Source: Marisa cornuarietis (taxonomy: Eukaryota; Mollusca; Gastropoda; Architaenioglossa; Ampullariidae). Taken from it: 64,000 nucleotides of DNA. Shown here one piece after another: positions 25,061-36,678 of the stretch. The first letter of the stretch is position 1. Every line of letters starts with the position of its first letter. The position numbers were made by a program, and so were the translations under genes. The notes under the pieces are model-generated. The model was given only the letters and a program-made list of their open reading frames with translations, did no database searches and was not told where the DNA came from. Location: assembly GCA_004794655.1 (NCBI GenBank), contig SMMW01000589.1:310001-374000 (forward strand), written 5' to 3'.

Positions 25061-25204
25061 CAGTGGCGTAGGAACCGGGGGGGGGGAGGGGGGCAGCCGC
25101 CCCCACCCAATAAAGATCCTGGGAAGGCAAGAATGTGAACGTTATTCATTGTCAGCATGGAGCTTGCCCCCTCCCCTAAAGCCGAGCATCTACCTACGCC
25201 ACTG
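25061..25204 (-). mobile_element. 144-bp inverted-repeat element (MITE-like), copy 2
   Basis: This is the reverse-oriented counterpart of 1688-1835. Ends are CAGTGGCGTAGG and CCTACGCCACTG. The core GAATGTGAACGTTATTCATT is the exact complement of the core in copy 1. The flanks carry a perfect 5-bp target duplication, GCTTG, at 25056-25060 and 25205-25209. Only about 150 bp with no coding potential, it must be moved by another element's transposase. Confidence 0.85.
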
Positions 25205-26090
25205 GCTTGTAGGATAGGCAGACTTGGCCCACCATCCTTCTTTCATGATGACGTGGATCAAGGTAAATAAACCTGGAAACGTCGCACCAACCTGCGCTGG
25301 AATGCACGAGGGCTTGTATCTCGTTCCTTCTTTTATCACGTGGCAGCGCCCACAGGCTTCGGAGTGGGTTAGCGGGCACTGCGAACATGTTAGGAATATA
25401 AAATAGAGAGCGTAACGCACGAATAACACTAACGCAGGCAGGGAGGAAGAGAAGCAAAACTAAACACTGGGCTCAAAGTTCATTGCCAGTAATAACAAGA
25501 CGTCAATGAATGTTGTATTTATGTGTAAGAGAGAGAGAGAGAGAGCAGTTGCAGACATCCATTAACAAAATAAAACAATTTACTAGCAACGGTGAAAATA
25601 TTTATGCAGCCTTCTTTTTTATATTGTAAAATAGATTGGGTAGATCAGAACTTAAATATATGAACACAATTCCAAATGTTGATTACTATATTCATTTCAT
25701 AGAAATGAAAATGGAGAAGTACTTGCTGTAGTATGTATGGTCATCACACTAGCGGTAATTCAAAATCGTTAAAATTAACCTGGATCATACCTGTCCAGCT
25801 CCAAGAAGCCTGCTGAATTTTTTTCCCTTCGCTGTTTTCATAGATATTCTGATTAAAAAAAAAACTTGCTGGCTCCCTTCGAAAAGGTGCCGTGCACGTG
25901 CACGTTGCAAATTTGTGTTTTCTGTATTTATCTTTTATTCGTCGTTAGCACTGTGATCTTTTCTTCCGTCCCTCGTATGCTGCCCATGATGTCAATGACT
26001 CATTCTAAAAGGATGCTCCTTTAAAGTGTGAGTACGCGCTATATAAATCTTCATTTATTTTTATTAAATTGTTATTTTTCGTGCTCTCAG

Positions 26091-26824
26091 GCTGCTCGGA
26101 GATCACCAGCATCCGCCTGATGTCAGGAATCCTGGCGGAGGGCACGGCGGCGCACCTGCAGCTCATCTACCTGCGCTACCTGGACATGACAGACTGCGTG
26201 GGGCTGCAGGACGCCGGCCTTGGGCTCATCGCCGCACACTGCAGTCAGCTGCAGTTCCTCTTCCTGCGGCGCTGCGTGCGCATCACGGACCAAGGTATAC
26301 AGCACGTGGCCAGCAGCTGCTACTCCCTCCGCGAGCTCAGCATCAGTGACTGCCGAGGAGTAACGGACCTTGGGCTGCGCGAGCTGTCCCGCCTGGGCGA
26401 GAGCCTGCGTTACCTGAGCGTGGCCAAGTGCGACAAGGTGTCGGACCAAGGGGTCAAATACATCGCGCGGCACTGCAGCAAGCTGCGCTACCTCAACGTG
26501 CGCGGCTGCGAGGCCGTGTCGGACCACTCGCTGCAGCAGCTGGCCCTCAACTGCCCGCGCCTGCGCTCGCTGGACATCGGCAAGTGTGACGTCACGGACG
26601 AGGGCCTGCAGGTGCTGGCGCAGTACTGCCCTCAGCTGCGCAAGCTGAGCATCAAGTCGTGCGAGGCTGTCACGGACAAGGGCGTGGTGCTGGTGGCCTA
26701 CCACTGCCGTGGCCTGCAGCAGCTCAACATTCAGGACTGCCACCTGTCGCCTGAAGCCTACCGCACGATCAAAAAATACTGCCGGCGGTGTCTTATCGAA
26801 CACACTAATCCAGCCTTCTGCTGA
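26091..26824 (+). CDS. FBXL7: FBXL7 last exon: remaining leucine-rich repeats and C-terminus
   Basis: The acceptor GTGCTCTCAG ends at 26090, and the exon restores the codon split at 23191. It opens TGCSEITSIRL and continues through LRYLDMTDCVGLQDAGL, which matches the vertebrate protein closely. About seven further LRRs follow, each about 26 residues with the L..L.I..C..VTD.G pattern that forms the substrate-binding solenoid. The protein ends with the FBXL7 signature RRCLIEHTNPAFC before TGA at 26822-26824; vertebrate FBXL7 ends HTNPAFF. There are no internal stops or frameshifts, so the gene looks intact. Long antisense frames here are shadows of the repeat periodicity. Confidence 0.97.
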
Positions 26825-27097
26825 TATGTTCTATGTTCTTTCACACCCACCCACCCGACCGACAACCTTTGGATACTCACATGGACCTGCGTGACTCGTC
26901 CAGCTGCATCAGTTCATCGACAGTACTTGTGTTCTGCGGAAGCTTTTGACAAGATAGTGACAGCTGTGCGACGCTGGCTGCCGCACTGATCCTACTACAG
27001 ACTTGCTGCAAAAAGGTTGACTGCATTTTAGGAGTCTACTTTCAGGGTTTATCTTCGGAGTTATTGCAGTTTTGACTGAAATGTGTAACATAAGTAA

Positions 27098-27106
27098 ATA
27101 AATAAA
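27098..27106 (+). terminator. FBXL7: Candidate polyadenylation signal of FBXL7
   Basis: Two overlapping AATAAA hexamers (AATAAATAAAATGG) lie about 275 bases after the FBXL7 stop codon. A longer 3' UTR reaching into the AT-rich DNA beyond cannot be excluded. Confidence 0.5.
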
Positions 27107-30100
27107 ATGGGTGACCACTTGCTGCTAAAGACATTTAATCTGCAGATTTTCGCCGCAAAATCATTTTCCTCTCCATATCAAAGCAAAGCACGCTGACAAA
27201 GAGAAGTAACTGCTGATCTAATGTTTCGTATGTAGATGAGCATTACCTCCCTTGTCTTTTTTCATTCGCCGTTTTTGACGTTCCTTTTAAGCTAATGTTT
27301 GGGTGGGAGAGGTTTTTAACGCTTTACCCTTAAAATGTAATAGACACATGTGATGATGCAAGTAACATGGAAACAAGTACTTATTTGTATAAAAAAACAT
27401 TTTCAGAAATGTGTTCCAACTGTCAAGTGTTGATTGCTGATTTGTGTGTCTAGTCAGCACTTCAAAACAACAACAAAGGATTAGATTGTGTGCAAGTTAC
27501 GAAAATCGTTCTTTGAATGCAAAAGATTATGAAAGGTCAATCATAATCTCACAAAAGAAAATGGTCAACTTAAATGTTTAAATGATACCACTTGGATTGG
27601 CTGTGGATTTTTTTATATATTTTTTTTATCAAAACCTTCATCCATTGTGCAGCAAGAAATGTATTTGTGGTCTTTTTATGTATCTTTGAAGTGTTCTATT
27701 TATACTTCTGTGATATTTTTAGGACAACGTTTTTTTCCCGATATAAACAACTCGGCGTACAGTGTACGTCTCGTGAAACGTTTGATCACCCATTACATCT
27801 GAAACGAAAACATGAAAAGCATAACCATCCAGGAGATTTTTAAAGTAAAAAAACCAACTGACATTTCAAAAACTATTAAAGATGAAGTTCTGAAAATTCT
27901 TAAATATTAGCCAGGTACCTCAACTTCATAAGTGTTTCTTTTTTCTCCTTCCATCCTGTCTGTCTGGAATGTAATTAGATGTAAGTATTGCAGGATCCAA
28001 TGCATATAAGTATGATACAAGTGTGTATTTGTAAAGATGTTTTGAATGAGATAAACAACCTGCATCTAATGAGGAAACAAAAAGTATTAGTAGCTTTGGT
28101 ATTCTTCATGGCAGAGGATCTCTGTCCCTAAGATCCAAGAATTATTTTTGGATCAGTAGCTTTCAGATAAGCAGCTTTTTAGGTTTATTTTCTAATGGGA
28201 AAGCAAAGTGGTTGTCAATAGGTGATCAGTCCACCCCCAGATATAATGACTTTTTGGGACTTCTTTAAAACTTGACTCTCTCTGGTATTTGTGCCATCGA
28301 AGGAACTTCTAACAAGTACAATAATGCACTAAATTACCAATTTGAAATAAATGGATAAAGGTCAGTATAGTTAGCTGTCAGGTGTACCTACTAGTTTGAA
28401 AGCGTGTTTACAGCTGGTCTTTTGTTGTTGAGGTTCAAACATATCTGTTCATTGTATGTAGGAACAGTGACTAGACCAGTAGATGTAAATAATGCATTTG
28501 TGCAGATTCCATGGGTGTGCATGCAAATGTAGAGAGGCTGAATGTCTAGACATCAAATGTGCTAGTTTTTTTTTCTTTGTACGACTAGTCTTAGGGCTCA
28601 ATATTTATACTCAATAATGGCTTTATAGCACAATATACTAAACCTGGAAAAGAAGAGTTTCTTTACAGAAATTTAAGTGGAGTGGCGAAACAGTTTTCTT
28701 AAGTACCCACTGGGGTGTTTTCTTTTTCATTTGTTTATGGGTTCTATACACTAGAAGACACTACCTCAAAATCTTAGTGATCTGCAAACCTTCAAACACT
28801 CACTTTCACGCCCCTGTGCAGTTAGATGGCAAATCCCTAATGTCACGATGATCATCAATACCCCTAATTTACATATGCTCTCAACTGTCCCATTGGTTGT
28901 TGACTTTACCAAATAAATGTAGCCATTGTTGGACGCTACAGATTTAAACCCTTTCCTCTCAAGTTGACACTTGAAGGTATGCGAACATAAAAAGAGTTGT
29001 GGGGAGGGGGTACTCTAAATTTGGTCATTAGTGTTCTGCAGTGAAGTACCTCCAGTCATCTAGAAAAAGAATACTTTGGTGATTCCTTTAAAAATATCTT
29101 ATTTCTATGAAACGAAAAGTGTATTCATACATGTACTCGCAGAAACACAGATATTCCTCAGGGTAGCCCTGTAATTTGTTGTCTTGTTCATGTCTAAATA
29201 TCATCTGTAAAGCCTCTAATAAAGGGGAAAGAAGAGAGAGCAGGAACTGAAAGGACACTAAACGGCAGGGACTGAAGAACAGTGAAAGCAACAGTAAGTT
29301 GTTTAGGGTAAACGACTTTATAACATTCTATCCCCCATGTTAAGGAAGCCATGTATCAAGTGTTGAAATTATTGCAAAATGCAAGAGCTTGCATCAGAGA
29401 TCAGCCAGTATTAAATGTCTTCTTCTGTGTGCAGATACTGATATCCTTAATCATTTAGTTGATGACAAATTAGGAAATTACTCAAAAAGCTCCCACAATC
29501 ACTAAGAATCTTTGTTAGAATCTCTACATACTAAACCAAAGTAATCCACTTTCTCTGTTAGAATCTCTACTTACTAAACCAAGGTAATCCTCTGTTTGTT
29601 CTAAAGCAAGTTCTCATTTCGCACTTATGTAAAAATTGGTTCATTGTTAAACTATTTGTATTCTGTTGTATAATAAAATCAAGATGTCATATTGACTTGA
29701 CAGTTAAGAACACAAGATACAGAAAAGACTAAAAATAAGCATTGTCTTGTGAAAAAGAGTTTACAGCCTTTTTCAAAAAATGTAAAGTGTGTAATAATAA
29801 CTAGATGCTGTTACAGAAATAAAGCTGCAGTTAGGGATAATTAGCAATTTGTTGATTTCAGTTTGCTTTAATCCTTGACAACAGTATCTTTATTTGGGAT
29901 ACTGGAATCTACAAGGTACTTCTCAAAAGGGTAAAATATGGAAGTGTGACCAGATTAATAATTAGATTGTCAGTTTTTTATGTGGGCAGTTTTAATCTTT
30001 GAGCAAAAAGTTCTCACGACTTTTGGAAATGCAATTTTTGCATGCACATCAGTCCTTCAAAATCTGTCAAATTTCTTCAAAAATGTATGGTTATTTTAGG

Positions 30101-32240
30101 CAAGTCTTTCTTTTTAAAGACGTTATAATGCAATGCTTTCTTTCTGATAATTCTTAATTGCTTCATAAGTTTTCAGCAAAAGAGGTTCTTAAGATGGTAA
30201 AGGATATTCAAAGCTGAGAATTATGAAGAAAATGGTCTCTAGTTTTTATTGTAAAAGGTGGAAAATGAACCATGTGCAAATGCTGTTAAGAAAAGTCACT
30301 GCAAATGATTTCACAAAGCTGTTCCATCGTTCATTAGAAAATGTGTTTCAGTCAATCAGGATTTTTGTACCGCCAAGCATATCAGCAAACCAAGCAGAAG
30401 ATTTCTGTTTTGCTCATTTTCTGCGTGTAAGTATGCTTTTATTTTGGAGACACCGAAAATTACACACTGCCTTTTTAACGACGGAGGGTGTCGCCCGTAG
30501 ATCTCACAATGCATATCAGATTGGTGAAACTTGTTAATTATGTATTTCGTTGGGTTACTGATTGTCCATATACTAAGCAATACTTTTTCTTTAATTTATA
30601 ACTGGCATTTCATATCTAAAATAGAAGGGTAAATTTATGCATTACAAGTTAGGAACAGAAATATTCCATATTTTAAAATAAAAAAAATCATGTTTAAAAA
30701 AGCTAAAAAAATTAAACAATCTGGACATTTATACAAAAAAAGTCCATTCTTGCATAAAAACTATTACCAGCTAACAAACGATTGGGAAGGAAAGTATTGG
30801 TGGTAATGCAGCCATCATTAACTTTCAGAATTAAAAGAAATCAAAGGAGTGAGTGAGTGACTGAGAAAAGTTGTTGCTCTCCTAGGAAAATGTCACTAGC
30901 CTAAGCTAGAAACGTGTGATCTTGCATTCACCATTTGAATGAATTGTTGTTAAAATATGTTTTTTTTTACAATTGTACATTAACAGTGCACAGTTGTCCA
31001 TTTTGTACATAATAGGACGTACACATGTATGTTGTGTACTGAAAACGATAGAGCGATCAAATTATTTAACAATAAAGATATTTTGTCTATTAAATTAATA
31101 ACTATTGTTTTGTTGTGCCTATACAGAGAGAACCAATAACTTTTTGTTATGAATCTCTTGTGAGTCTTGTTAATACTGTGACATAAAACTGCGCTGTTCC
31201 TAAAATTGAGATTATATTTCACACTTACGACCAAACTCTTTTTGCATGATGATCAGCTGTTGGATGAAGGATATGCAGTCATTTTTTGTGCCATACTCCT
31301 GCAAAGATGAAGACTGTCATATCGTTGAACCGAGTGAATTTGTTTTTCCAATACACATTCCGCTTTCCTGGTTAGAAAGCAGGTACTGGCTATTTCTGGA
31401 CGTTGGTCTCTGTTTCAAAAAGAGTAGTTTTTCGACCATGTCAGATCTTTTATGTCAAGAGGAAATAATTCGATCAGGTACTGAAATAGTATTTGAGCAG
31501 GCTTGCAATACCATCAGTTGAACAGTATTAGAAAGTATATAATCTTGTGTGTGTGTGTGTGTGCGCGCGCGCGCGCGGAAGGAACTGTGGGGAGGGGGGG
31601 GCATTCGTGTTGGAAACGTTCAGGCTTTACAAATCTTGAAAGTCTTTCGTCAATCTGGACCTTGTTATCAGCGACTGTCATTCTCGCCAGCTATTGCCCT
31701 GCAGGACGACAGGAAAAGACTTAGCTTTTATTCTTGTGCAGTGACTCAGCACTGTTTTCATTATGCTTGGTCACACCCGCCTGAGCATTGATGGCTAGGT
31801 ATTCGTATTTCAAATCATGAAAGGCACATCAGTTTACAAGTGTACATGATCAATTTGTAATCGATTAGAAACTTTGATGAATTATTGTTCCACCTTATGA
31901 GTTCACCCGTTATTCCTCGACCCTCGCCATATATCGTGGAAAAGGGGCAAATCCAGACTAAGGTTCACTTTAATTTTGAGTCCGTGAAGAAGGCACGTCT
32001 TGCTGGGTCGACGATAGATAACCTGAGTGACGAGTCTCTACAATTTTCCCTCGAACTTGCGGGTAAACACATCTCACCACCCCCCCCCTACCCCCAACAT
32101 ATTTTCACATTCATTCTCTATATTGCACCAGCTAGTCAGTTACAAAGGGGTTAACAATCACTGCAAAATCACTGAGGCACGGACTCGTCCGTGAAAAACT
32201 GTTAACACTGAGCAACACGTGTCGCGGAGGCTGTTTGTCC
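27107..32240. other. AT-rich intergenic DNA
   Basis: About 5 kb of AT-rich sequence with no coding exon I can support; it may include alternative 3' UTR of FBXL7. A near-duplicate of about 45 bases occurs at 29510-29590 (AGAATCTCTAC.TACTAAACCAA). Frames at 30223, 31246 and 31885 are open but show no family motif. The last one ends at a possible donor (GCG|GTAAAC near 32062), which is weak evidence. A (TG)n(CG)n tract lies at 31546-31578. Confidence 0.55.
31546..31578 (+). repeat. (TG)n(CG)n microsatellite
   Basis: About 8 TG units pass into about 8 CG units, again an alternating purine-pyrimidine tract. Confidence 0.85.
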
Positions 32241-32310
32241 ACGAAGTTTACATATAGTTATATAACTCCGTGGTTTGCCCTCCAGAAGGGTTCTTACGTT
32301 CATTTTGCAC

Positions 32311-32320
32311 GTCACGTGAT
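32311..32320. promoter_or_regulatory. E-box upstream of the HPGD-like gene
   Basis: GTCACGTGAT, with CACGTG at its core, lies about 100 bases before the start codon at 32416. It matches nine of ten positions of the GTCACGTGAC palindrome found upstream of FBXL7. Function is inferred only. Confidence 0.25.
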
Positions 32321-32415
32321 ACTCAGCGTGAATTTTAGCACACAAGAGCAAAGATTACACCCCTTATCATTTCTGCAAGCCACAAGACGAGTAGCCTGCT
32401 ATAGTGAGAGGCATC

Positions 32416-32508
32416 ATGGAGATAGCCGGGAAAGGTGTTTTTGTCACAGGAGGGAGCAGAGGCATAGGACGTGCTATAGTGGAGGCTTTGCTGCTTGAGA
32501 AAGCGCGG
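32416..32508 (+). CDS. HPGD: 15-hydroxyprostaglandin dehydrogenase-like SDR, exon 1
   Basis: The gene encodes a classical short-chain dehydrogenase/reductase. The closest family I recognise is NAD-dependent 15-hydroxyprostaglandin dehydrogenase, a soluble enzyme that inactivates prostaglandins by oxidising the 15-hydroxyl. The seven exons give 274 codons, against 266 residues in human HPGD. This exon runs from ATG at 32416 (MEIAGKGVFV) through the Rossmann cofactor motif TGGSRGIG to donor GCGCGG|GTGAGT at phase 0. All exon joins keep frame without stops, so the gene appears functional. No TATA box is obvious. Substrate identity cannot be read from the sequence. Confidence 0.9.
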
Positions 32509-33079
32509 GTGAGTTAAGATATTACAGGATCTGATGTGAATGTTTGCATCTGTGTACATCCCATACACGTCCATCTTTCATTTAGAGAAAAGCACATTAT
32601 CAGCCTTATCATTCGGATACGTACACTATATATAATGTTTTAATATTTATAATCGTTATTTACTGTTACCCACTTTAAATTTGGAAACAGCTTTCTTAAG
32701 GGCTCCACGCGAGGACTATAACAAAAATGCCGTACCTGTAGGTGGCGCTATTTTAACAAAAAAACTAACAAATGACGTCACTCAACCTCCATCGTCTGCT
32801 CCACACCCCACACTAATATAAACCGATGCAAAAGAAATAAAATATCCCATCACGCGGTTCATTAAATGCAGTTCATTAACGGCACACAACTCCATGCCGG
32901 ACACTAATATAAACCGGTGCAAAAAAACTATCCGTTTATGCTTAATGAATCTTACAGCGTGGAAAAGCCTTCTCCACGAAAACGAAATTCAAATATGTAA
33001 TACTGCATCCGGCACAAAACCTTCGCCTAAAAGGACATATTGGGATACAAAATCTTTCAGCACACATATGCCTCCTTAC

Positions 33080-33215
33080 AAATTTGCTGTTTAAATCTTG
33101 CAACTTGAACTCACGTCTCCTAAATATATATCTTTGGTTGCCTAATTTAAAAATTAGCTGTGTAATCTTGCAACGAAGATACTTCTTTTAACCATATATC
33201 TATGGATGCCTAATT
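33080..33215 (+). repeat. Two-copy degenerate direct repeat in intron 1
   Basis: Two units of about 65 bp share AATCTTGCAAC and TATATCT.TGG.TGCCTAATTTA. A separate dispersed pair (ACTAATATAAACCGRTGCAAAA) occurs near 32813 and 32903. Confidence 0.5.
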
Positions 33216-33251
33216 TAGCAACCTGCAAGAAGAGTGGAGAGTTTATTTCAG

Positions 33252-33375
33252 GTGGTCTTTTGTGGCTTAAACGAGGAGATAGGGAAGGCTGTGGAAGGTG
33301 AATTGCAGAGCAGGTTTGGGTCCGACAATGTTACATTCATCAAATGTGACGTCTCTAACGCCGACCAAGTCACAG
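33252..33375 (+). CDS. HPGD: HPGD-like SDR, exon 2
   Basis: Acceptor TTTATTTCAG ends at 33251 and donor CACAG|GTAAGA follows 33375; the exon enters at phase 0 and leaves at phase 1. It encodes beta-2 to beta-3, including FIKCDVSNADQV, whose CDV is the adenine-contacting motif. At the end of beta-2, human HPGD has the acidic residue that selects NAD (VDWN). Here the aligned residues are Cys-Gly-Leu-Asn (VVFCGLNEE), with no acidic side chain at that place. The chemistry suggests altered cofactor preference, but this is inference. Confidence 0.9.
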
Positions 33376-33789
33376 GTAAGAAGCCATTTTTTAAAATCTA
33401 CTCTGGTTGGCGAGAAACTTGCAACCTCAGTGTGAACGTCCCGAATACCATCTCATTCCTCTTTCTCTCTCATCTTACTTCTCTTGAGGTACAGCATAGC
33501 ATTACTCCAAAAAAAAAAAAAACGCGCAGTGAGGATTACAACTAATGGTAAGATGTGGGACTAAACCGTCCAAGGGTGGATGGGGATACCCTCTGATGAT
33601 GGCTCGTCTTACAACCGGCTTCCCCCCCTTCATACTCCCACTCAGGCGCACTTTTCCACGATCAGGTTCTTGTTTTCACTCGTGTGCGCAAACCAACTGA
33701 CACAACAGTTACAGAAACAATTTCATATTAGTATTTTATAGAGCTAAGCAGATTGAACACCAAATGATATGGTTATTTATATACACATA

Positions 33790-35002
33790 CGAGGGTCGTT
33801 CAAAAACTTCTAAACCTCACCCAAAAAGAAGAGCCATAGCCGAACATTTTGTTGTAGTAACACACTACCACTTCTTATAAAACTGGAAAAACTGACACGG
33901 ATTTCTGTTTTAATTTGTGTGCACGTGATTCCCATACAAAAGTGAAAGGTAGTGCGACAGATCTAAAAATGGACAAAACAGAGGCCCGAGCAGTCATAAA
34001 GTATCTGCAAAAGAAAGGTATGACACCCAAGGAAATCCACGAGGACATGGGGCAGACACGTGTCGAGCTGCTGAGTGGAGCAGGGTCGATAGAAAATGAC
34101 CCTCAGTCAGGTCGTCCAAAATCATCAACCACTGATGATCGAGTTAATCTCATTCACCATATGGTTTTGGAGGACAGATGTCTTACTGTCCAGTAGATAG
34201 CTACGTCCATAGCCATTAGTTCTGGTTCAGTCCACACTGTTTTGACTGAGATCTTGAGGATGAGTAAGCTGTCTGCAAGATGAGTCCCAAGAAACTGCAA
34301 AGCGTTAACATTACCAGGACACTTCTAAACTTGCTTCCAAGCTTACCCTGAAAATGTTCACCGCAGATTAGTAAGTCAAGATGAAACCTGGGTTCATCAC
34401 TTCAAACCTGAATCAAAGATTAAAAGCAAACAGTGGAAACACTGTGGTTTTCCGCCCCCGTTGAAGTTCAAGCGGGCAGCGTCTGTTGGCAAGGAGATAG
34501 CTTCTGTTTTGGTGGATTCTGAGGATGTAATCACAATAGACTACCTATAAAGGAAAAAACTATTAATGGACAGTACTAAGCATCAGAATTAAGACAACTA
34601 AAGGAAGCAATCAAGTCGAAACGCAAAGGGAATCTGGGGGAAGGTGTGGTCTTGCTCCGGTATAAGGCGCCCGTTCACTCTGCTCAGGATGCAGTAGCTG
34701 AAGCAGCAAACTGTGGCTTTGAATTGCTACCCCATCCCCCTTACTAACCAGACTTAGCTCCATCTGACTTCAGCCTGTTTCATAAACTCAAATCCCTCGT
34801 ACGTGGTTGCGATTTTGGAAACAATGATGTCATATGTGCTGTGGAGGAGTTTTTGGAGCACCAGGATGGGATTGCAATGCTTGAGCATCGCTGAACCAAG
34901 TGCATTGATGTCAAGAGGTGTTTTTAAAAAAATAATGTGAACAACTGCCTTGTTACTGCAACCCCTTCTGGGTGAGGCTAAAAACTTTTTGAACGACCCT
35001 CG
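33790..35002 (+). mobile_element. Mariner-family DNA transposon, decayed
   Basis: The element is bounded by terminal inverted repeats of about 33 bp (CGAGGGTCGTTCAAAAA...CCTCACCC and its imperfect complement) and by the TA target duplication at 33788-33789 and 35003-35004. At 1213 bp it has typical mariner length. It carries a broken transposase (listed separately) in the + orientation, the same as the host gene. It sits wholly within intron 2 of the HPGD-like gene, between exons 33252-33375 and 35918-36024. Confidence 0.9.
33969..34945 (+). pseudogene. Mariner transposase pseudogene
   Basis: The frame starting at 33969 (MDKTEARAVIKYLQKKGM, then TPKEIHEDM) is the N-terminal helix-turn-helix region of mariner transposase. 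It has an internal deletion before SIENDPQSGRPKS and a stop at about 34195. Downstream, shifted frames still show the first catalytic motif (QDETWVHHF) and the C-terminal LAPSDF region, separated from its Pro-Tyr by a stop. At the second catalytic position, where the family has HDNAP, this copy reads Arg-Tyr-Lys-Ala-Pro, so the catalytic Asp is lost. The copy cannot encode an active enzyme. Confidence 0.85.
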
Positions 35003-35498
35003 TATCTTCAAAGTTATGAACACCGTATCCGGCAAATAAGATGTTAATAATAAAAGTGTCTTACATATATACACTGGATTCCTTCCTTTAGACGACAGTT
35101 CATTAGTCTCCTTCAGAAAAAACCCACACGTTCCCAGGACGCGACTTCAGCGGAGAATTTAAAATATCTGACATCGAGTTATACTTCGCTTGTATGATCA
35201 CCACCTTTTAGGGCGATTGTCTAGTATACATCTACTTTACACGGCATCATTTAGACATCTAACATAACTACTAGATCTGAATAGTTCGCGTTTTTTGCAG
35301 GTATCGGTAGATATGGGCGATAGAAAACTAACCTGTAAATTTAAGCCTCCAAAACCCATCCGTTAGTCATCCGTTGCGATTCGCACCTGCGATGAAAAAG
35401 CGCCGCTAACAGTGTACTACGTCACACTAGTGCACCATTCACAACATGGTCAGCCGTCAACACCAGAGAGAGAATGAGCGACAGTTTGGGTTCGGACG

Positions 35499-35565
35499 TT
35501 GAAAGTCTGCATTTCTCGTGGTTCTAAAAAACTGCTACTTTAGCACGAGAAATGCAAACTTTCAA
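35499..35565 (+). other. 22-bp hairpin with 23-nt loop
   Basis: TTGAAAGTCTGCATTTCTCGTG at 35499-35520 (22 bases, one mismatch) pairs with 35544-35565. The loop is 23 bases (35521-35543). The size resembles an animal pre-miRNA or a small inverted-repeat remnant. It lies in the + orientation in intron 2 of the HPGD-like gene. The arms extend only weakly beyond the stem, which argues against a canonical primary miRNA. Confidence 0.5.
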
Positions 35566-35917
35566 TTACGCAGGCTTCGAATTATTGACGAAATACCCTT
35601 ATTCTTTTTTTCTGTTTTTCCCTCTCGCGCACGTACACACACACATATATATGCACGCACGTACCAATGCACGCGCACACAGAATCATTTTCTTCTCTTC
35701 AACCTGCTCAAATAGGGATAACGTGATTATAATGACTACTTTTACTTGTAATTGGCCACAACTTTATCGTCAAAACACCGCTTGCACAATCAAACATGCA
35801 TTCAGCAAATATGGATGCTACTTAAAATTACACACGTTTTCAAGTTGTTCCTTGTTGGTCACTCATACTAAACTTGTGCAAGCCAACTGGGTAGCTCACA
35901 ATGAGCTTTTGTTTCAG

Positions 35918-36024
35918 CAACCTGGGAAACAGTGGTGCTCAAACTTGGAGGTGTTGATGTCTGTGTTAACAATGCCGGAGTCTCAAATGACAAAAACTGG
36001 GAAAAAATGATTGCAGTTAATCAG
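35918..36024 (+). CDS. HPGD: HPGD-like SDR, exon 3
   Basis: Acceptor TTTTGTTTCAG ends at 35917; the split codon is GCA. The exon encodes VDVCVNNAGVSNDKNWEKM, very close to human HPGD (LVNNAGVNNEKNWEK), including the structural NNAG motif of classical SDRs. It ends AATCAG|GTAGAG at phase 0. The Glu/Asp-Lys-Asn-Trp-Glu-Lys stretch after NNAG is the best single indication that the gene belongs to the HPGD branch. Confidence 0.92.
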
Positions 36025-36466
36025 GTAGAGAATAAGACTTCGAACTTCTTTAACCTAAAAAAATTATTAAATCGGATTCTACTTCAAGACGTCTGACAAT
36101 ATTTCTTTTATGATGTGAAATTTAATGCAGTAATACGAACTCTATATATTTGGAAAAGGATATATCACTGGAAAGTACGGATAGTGAAAGGAAAAAAAAA
36201 AGCTGAAACAAACCTGTACAATCTATTTGCCTAATAAAGTTTGCTGGCACGTTGATGAGCTGTAACGACACTACATGAGCCTAAATACGTCCTAGGACAG
36301 GTTTGAGTGCCAGAGCCAGACCTACAGTCGCACAAACTGGATGCTCAGGCCCAAACGGTTATATAAGCTACAATTAATTTCATAAACATTTGAGCTGACT
36401 GTAGACTTTGACATCTAGCTAATGGGGCTATGCACCCGGCCCACGATCTAAGACTGCGATAAACTC

Positions 36467-36678
36467 GGTTGGAGAATAATAACTGGTATAAGATTTAGAT
36501 TAGATACACTAGGTTGTCTGTTGATAACTGGTATAAAGATAGGTCAGATATACTAGGTTGGAGAGTGATAAATGACGTAAATATAGATCAATACAATAGA
36601 TTGGAGAGTGATAACTGATGTAAAAATAGGTTTTATACACTACGTTGGAGAGTGATAATTGGTGCAAAGATAAATTAG
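36467..36678 (+). repeat. Degenerate minisatellite, about 44-bp unit, about 5 copies
   Basis: Repeated block GGTTGGAGAGTGATAACTGG followed by TATAAAGATAG..... and TACACTA, iterated about 4.8 times with 10-30 percent divergence between units. It lies in intron 3 of the HPGD-like gene. Confidence 0.75.

Larger units (their letters stand above)
23192..26090 (+). other. Last intron of FBXL7 (2.9 kb)
   Basis: Donor GTGGGG and acceptor TTTTCGTGCTCTCAG. It holds a (CA)33 tract, a T-run/G-run block near 23489, an inverted-repeat element at 25061-25204, and at 26022-26060 a GCGCTATATAAAT word typical of the 3' ends of some SINE/LINE tails. A possible A-box-like SINE scrap (GGTAGCGCAGCGGTTCGA) lies near 24819. 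I see no other coding sequence. Confidence 0.8.

Noticed and set aside
31885..32154. Frame with polar peptide ending near a possible donor (GCG|GTAAAC)
   Set aside because: No partner exon, no family motif; could be an unrecognised exon but support is too weak.
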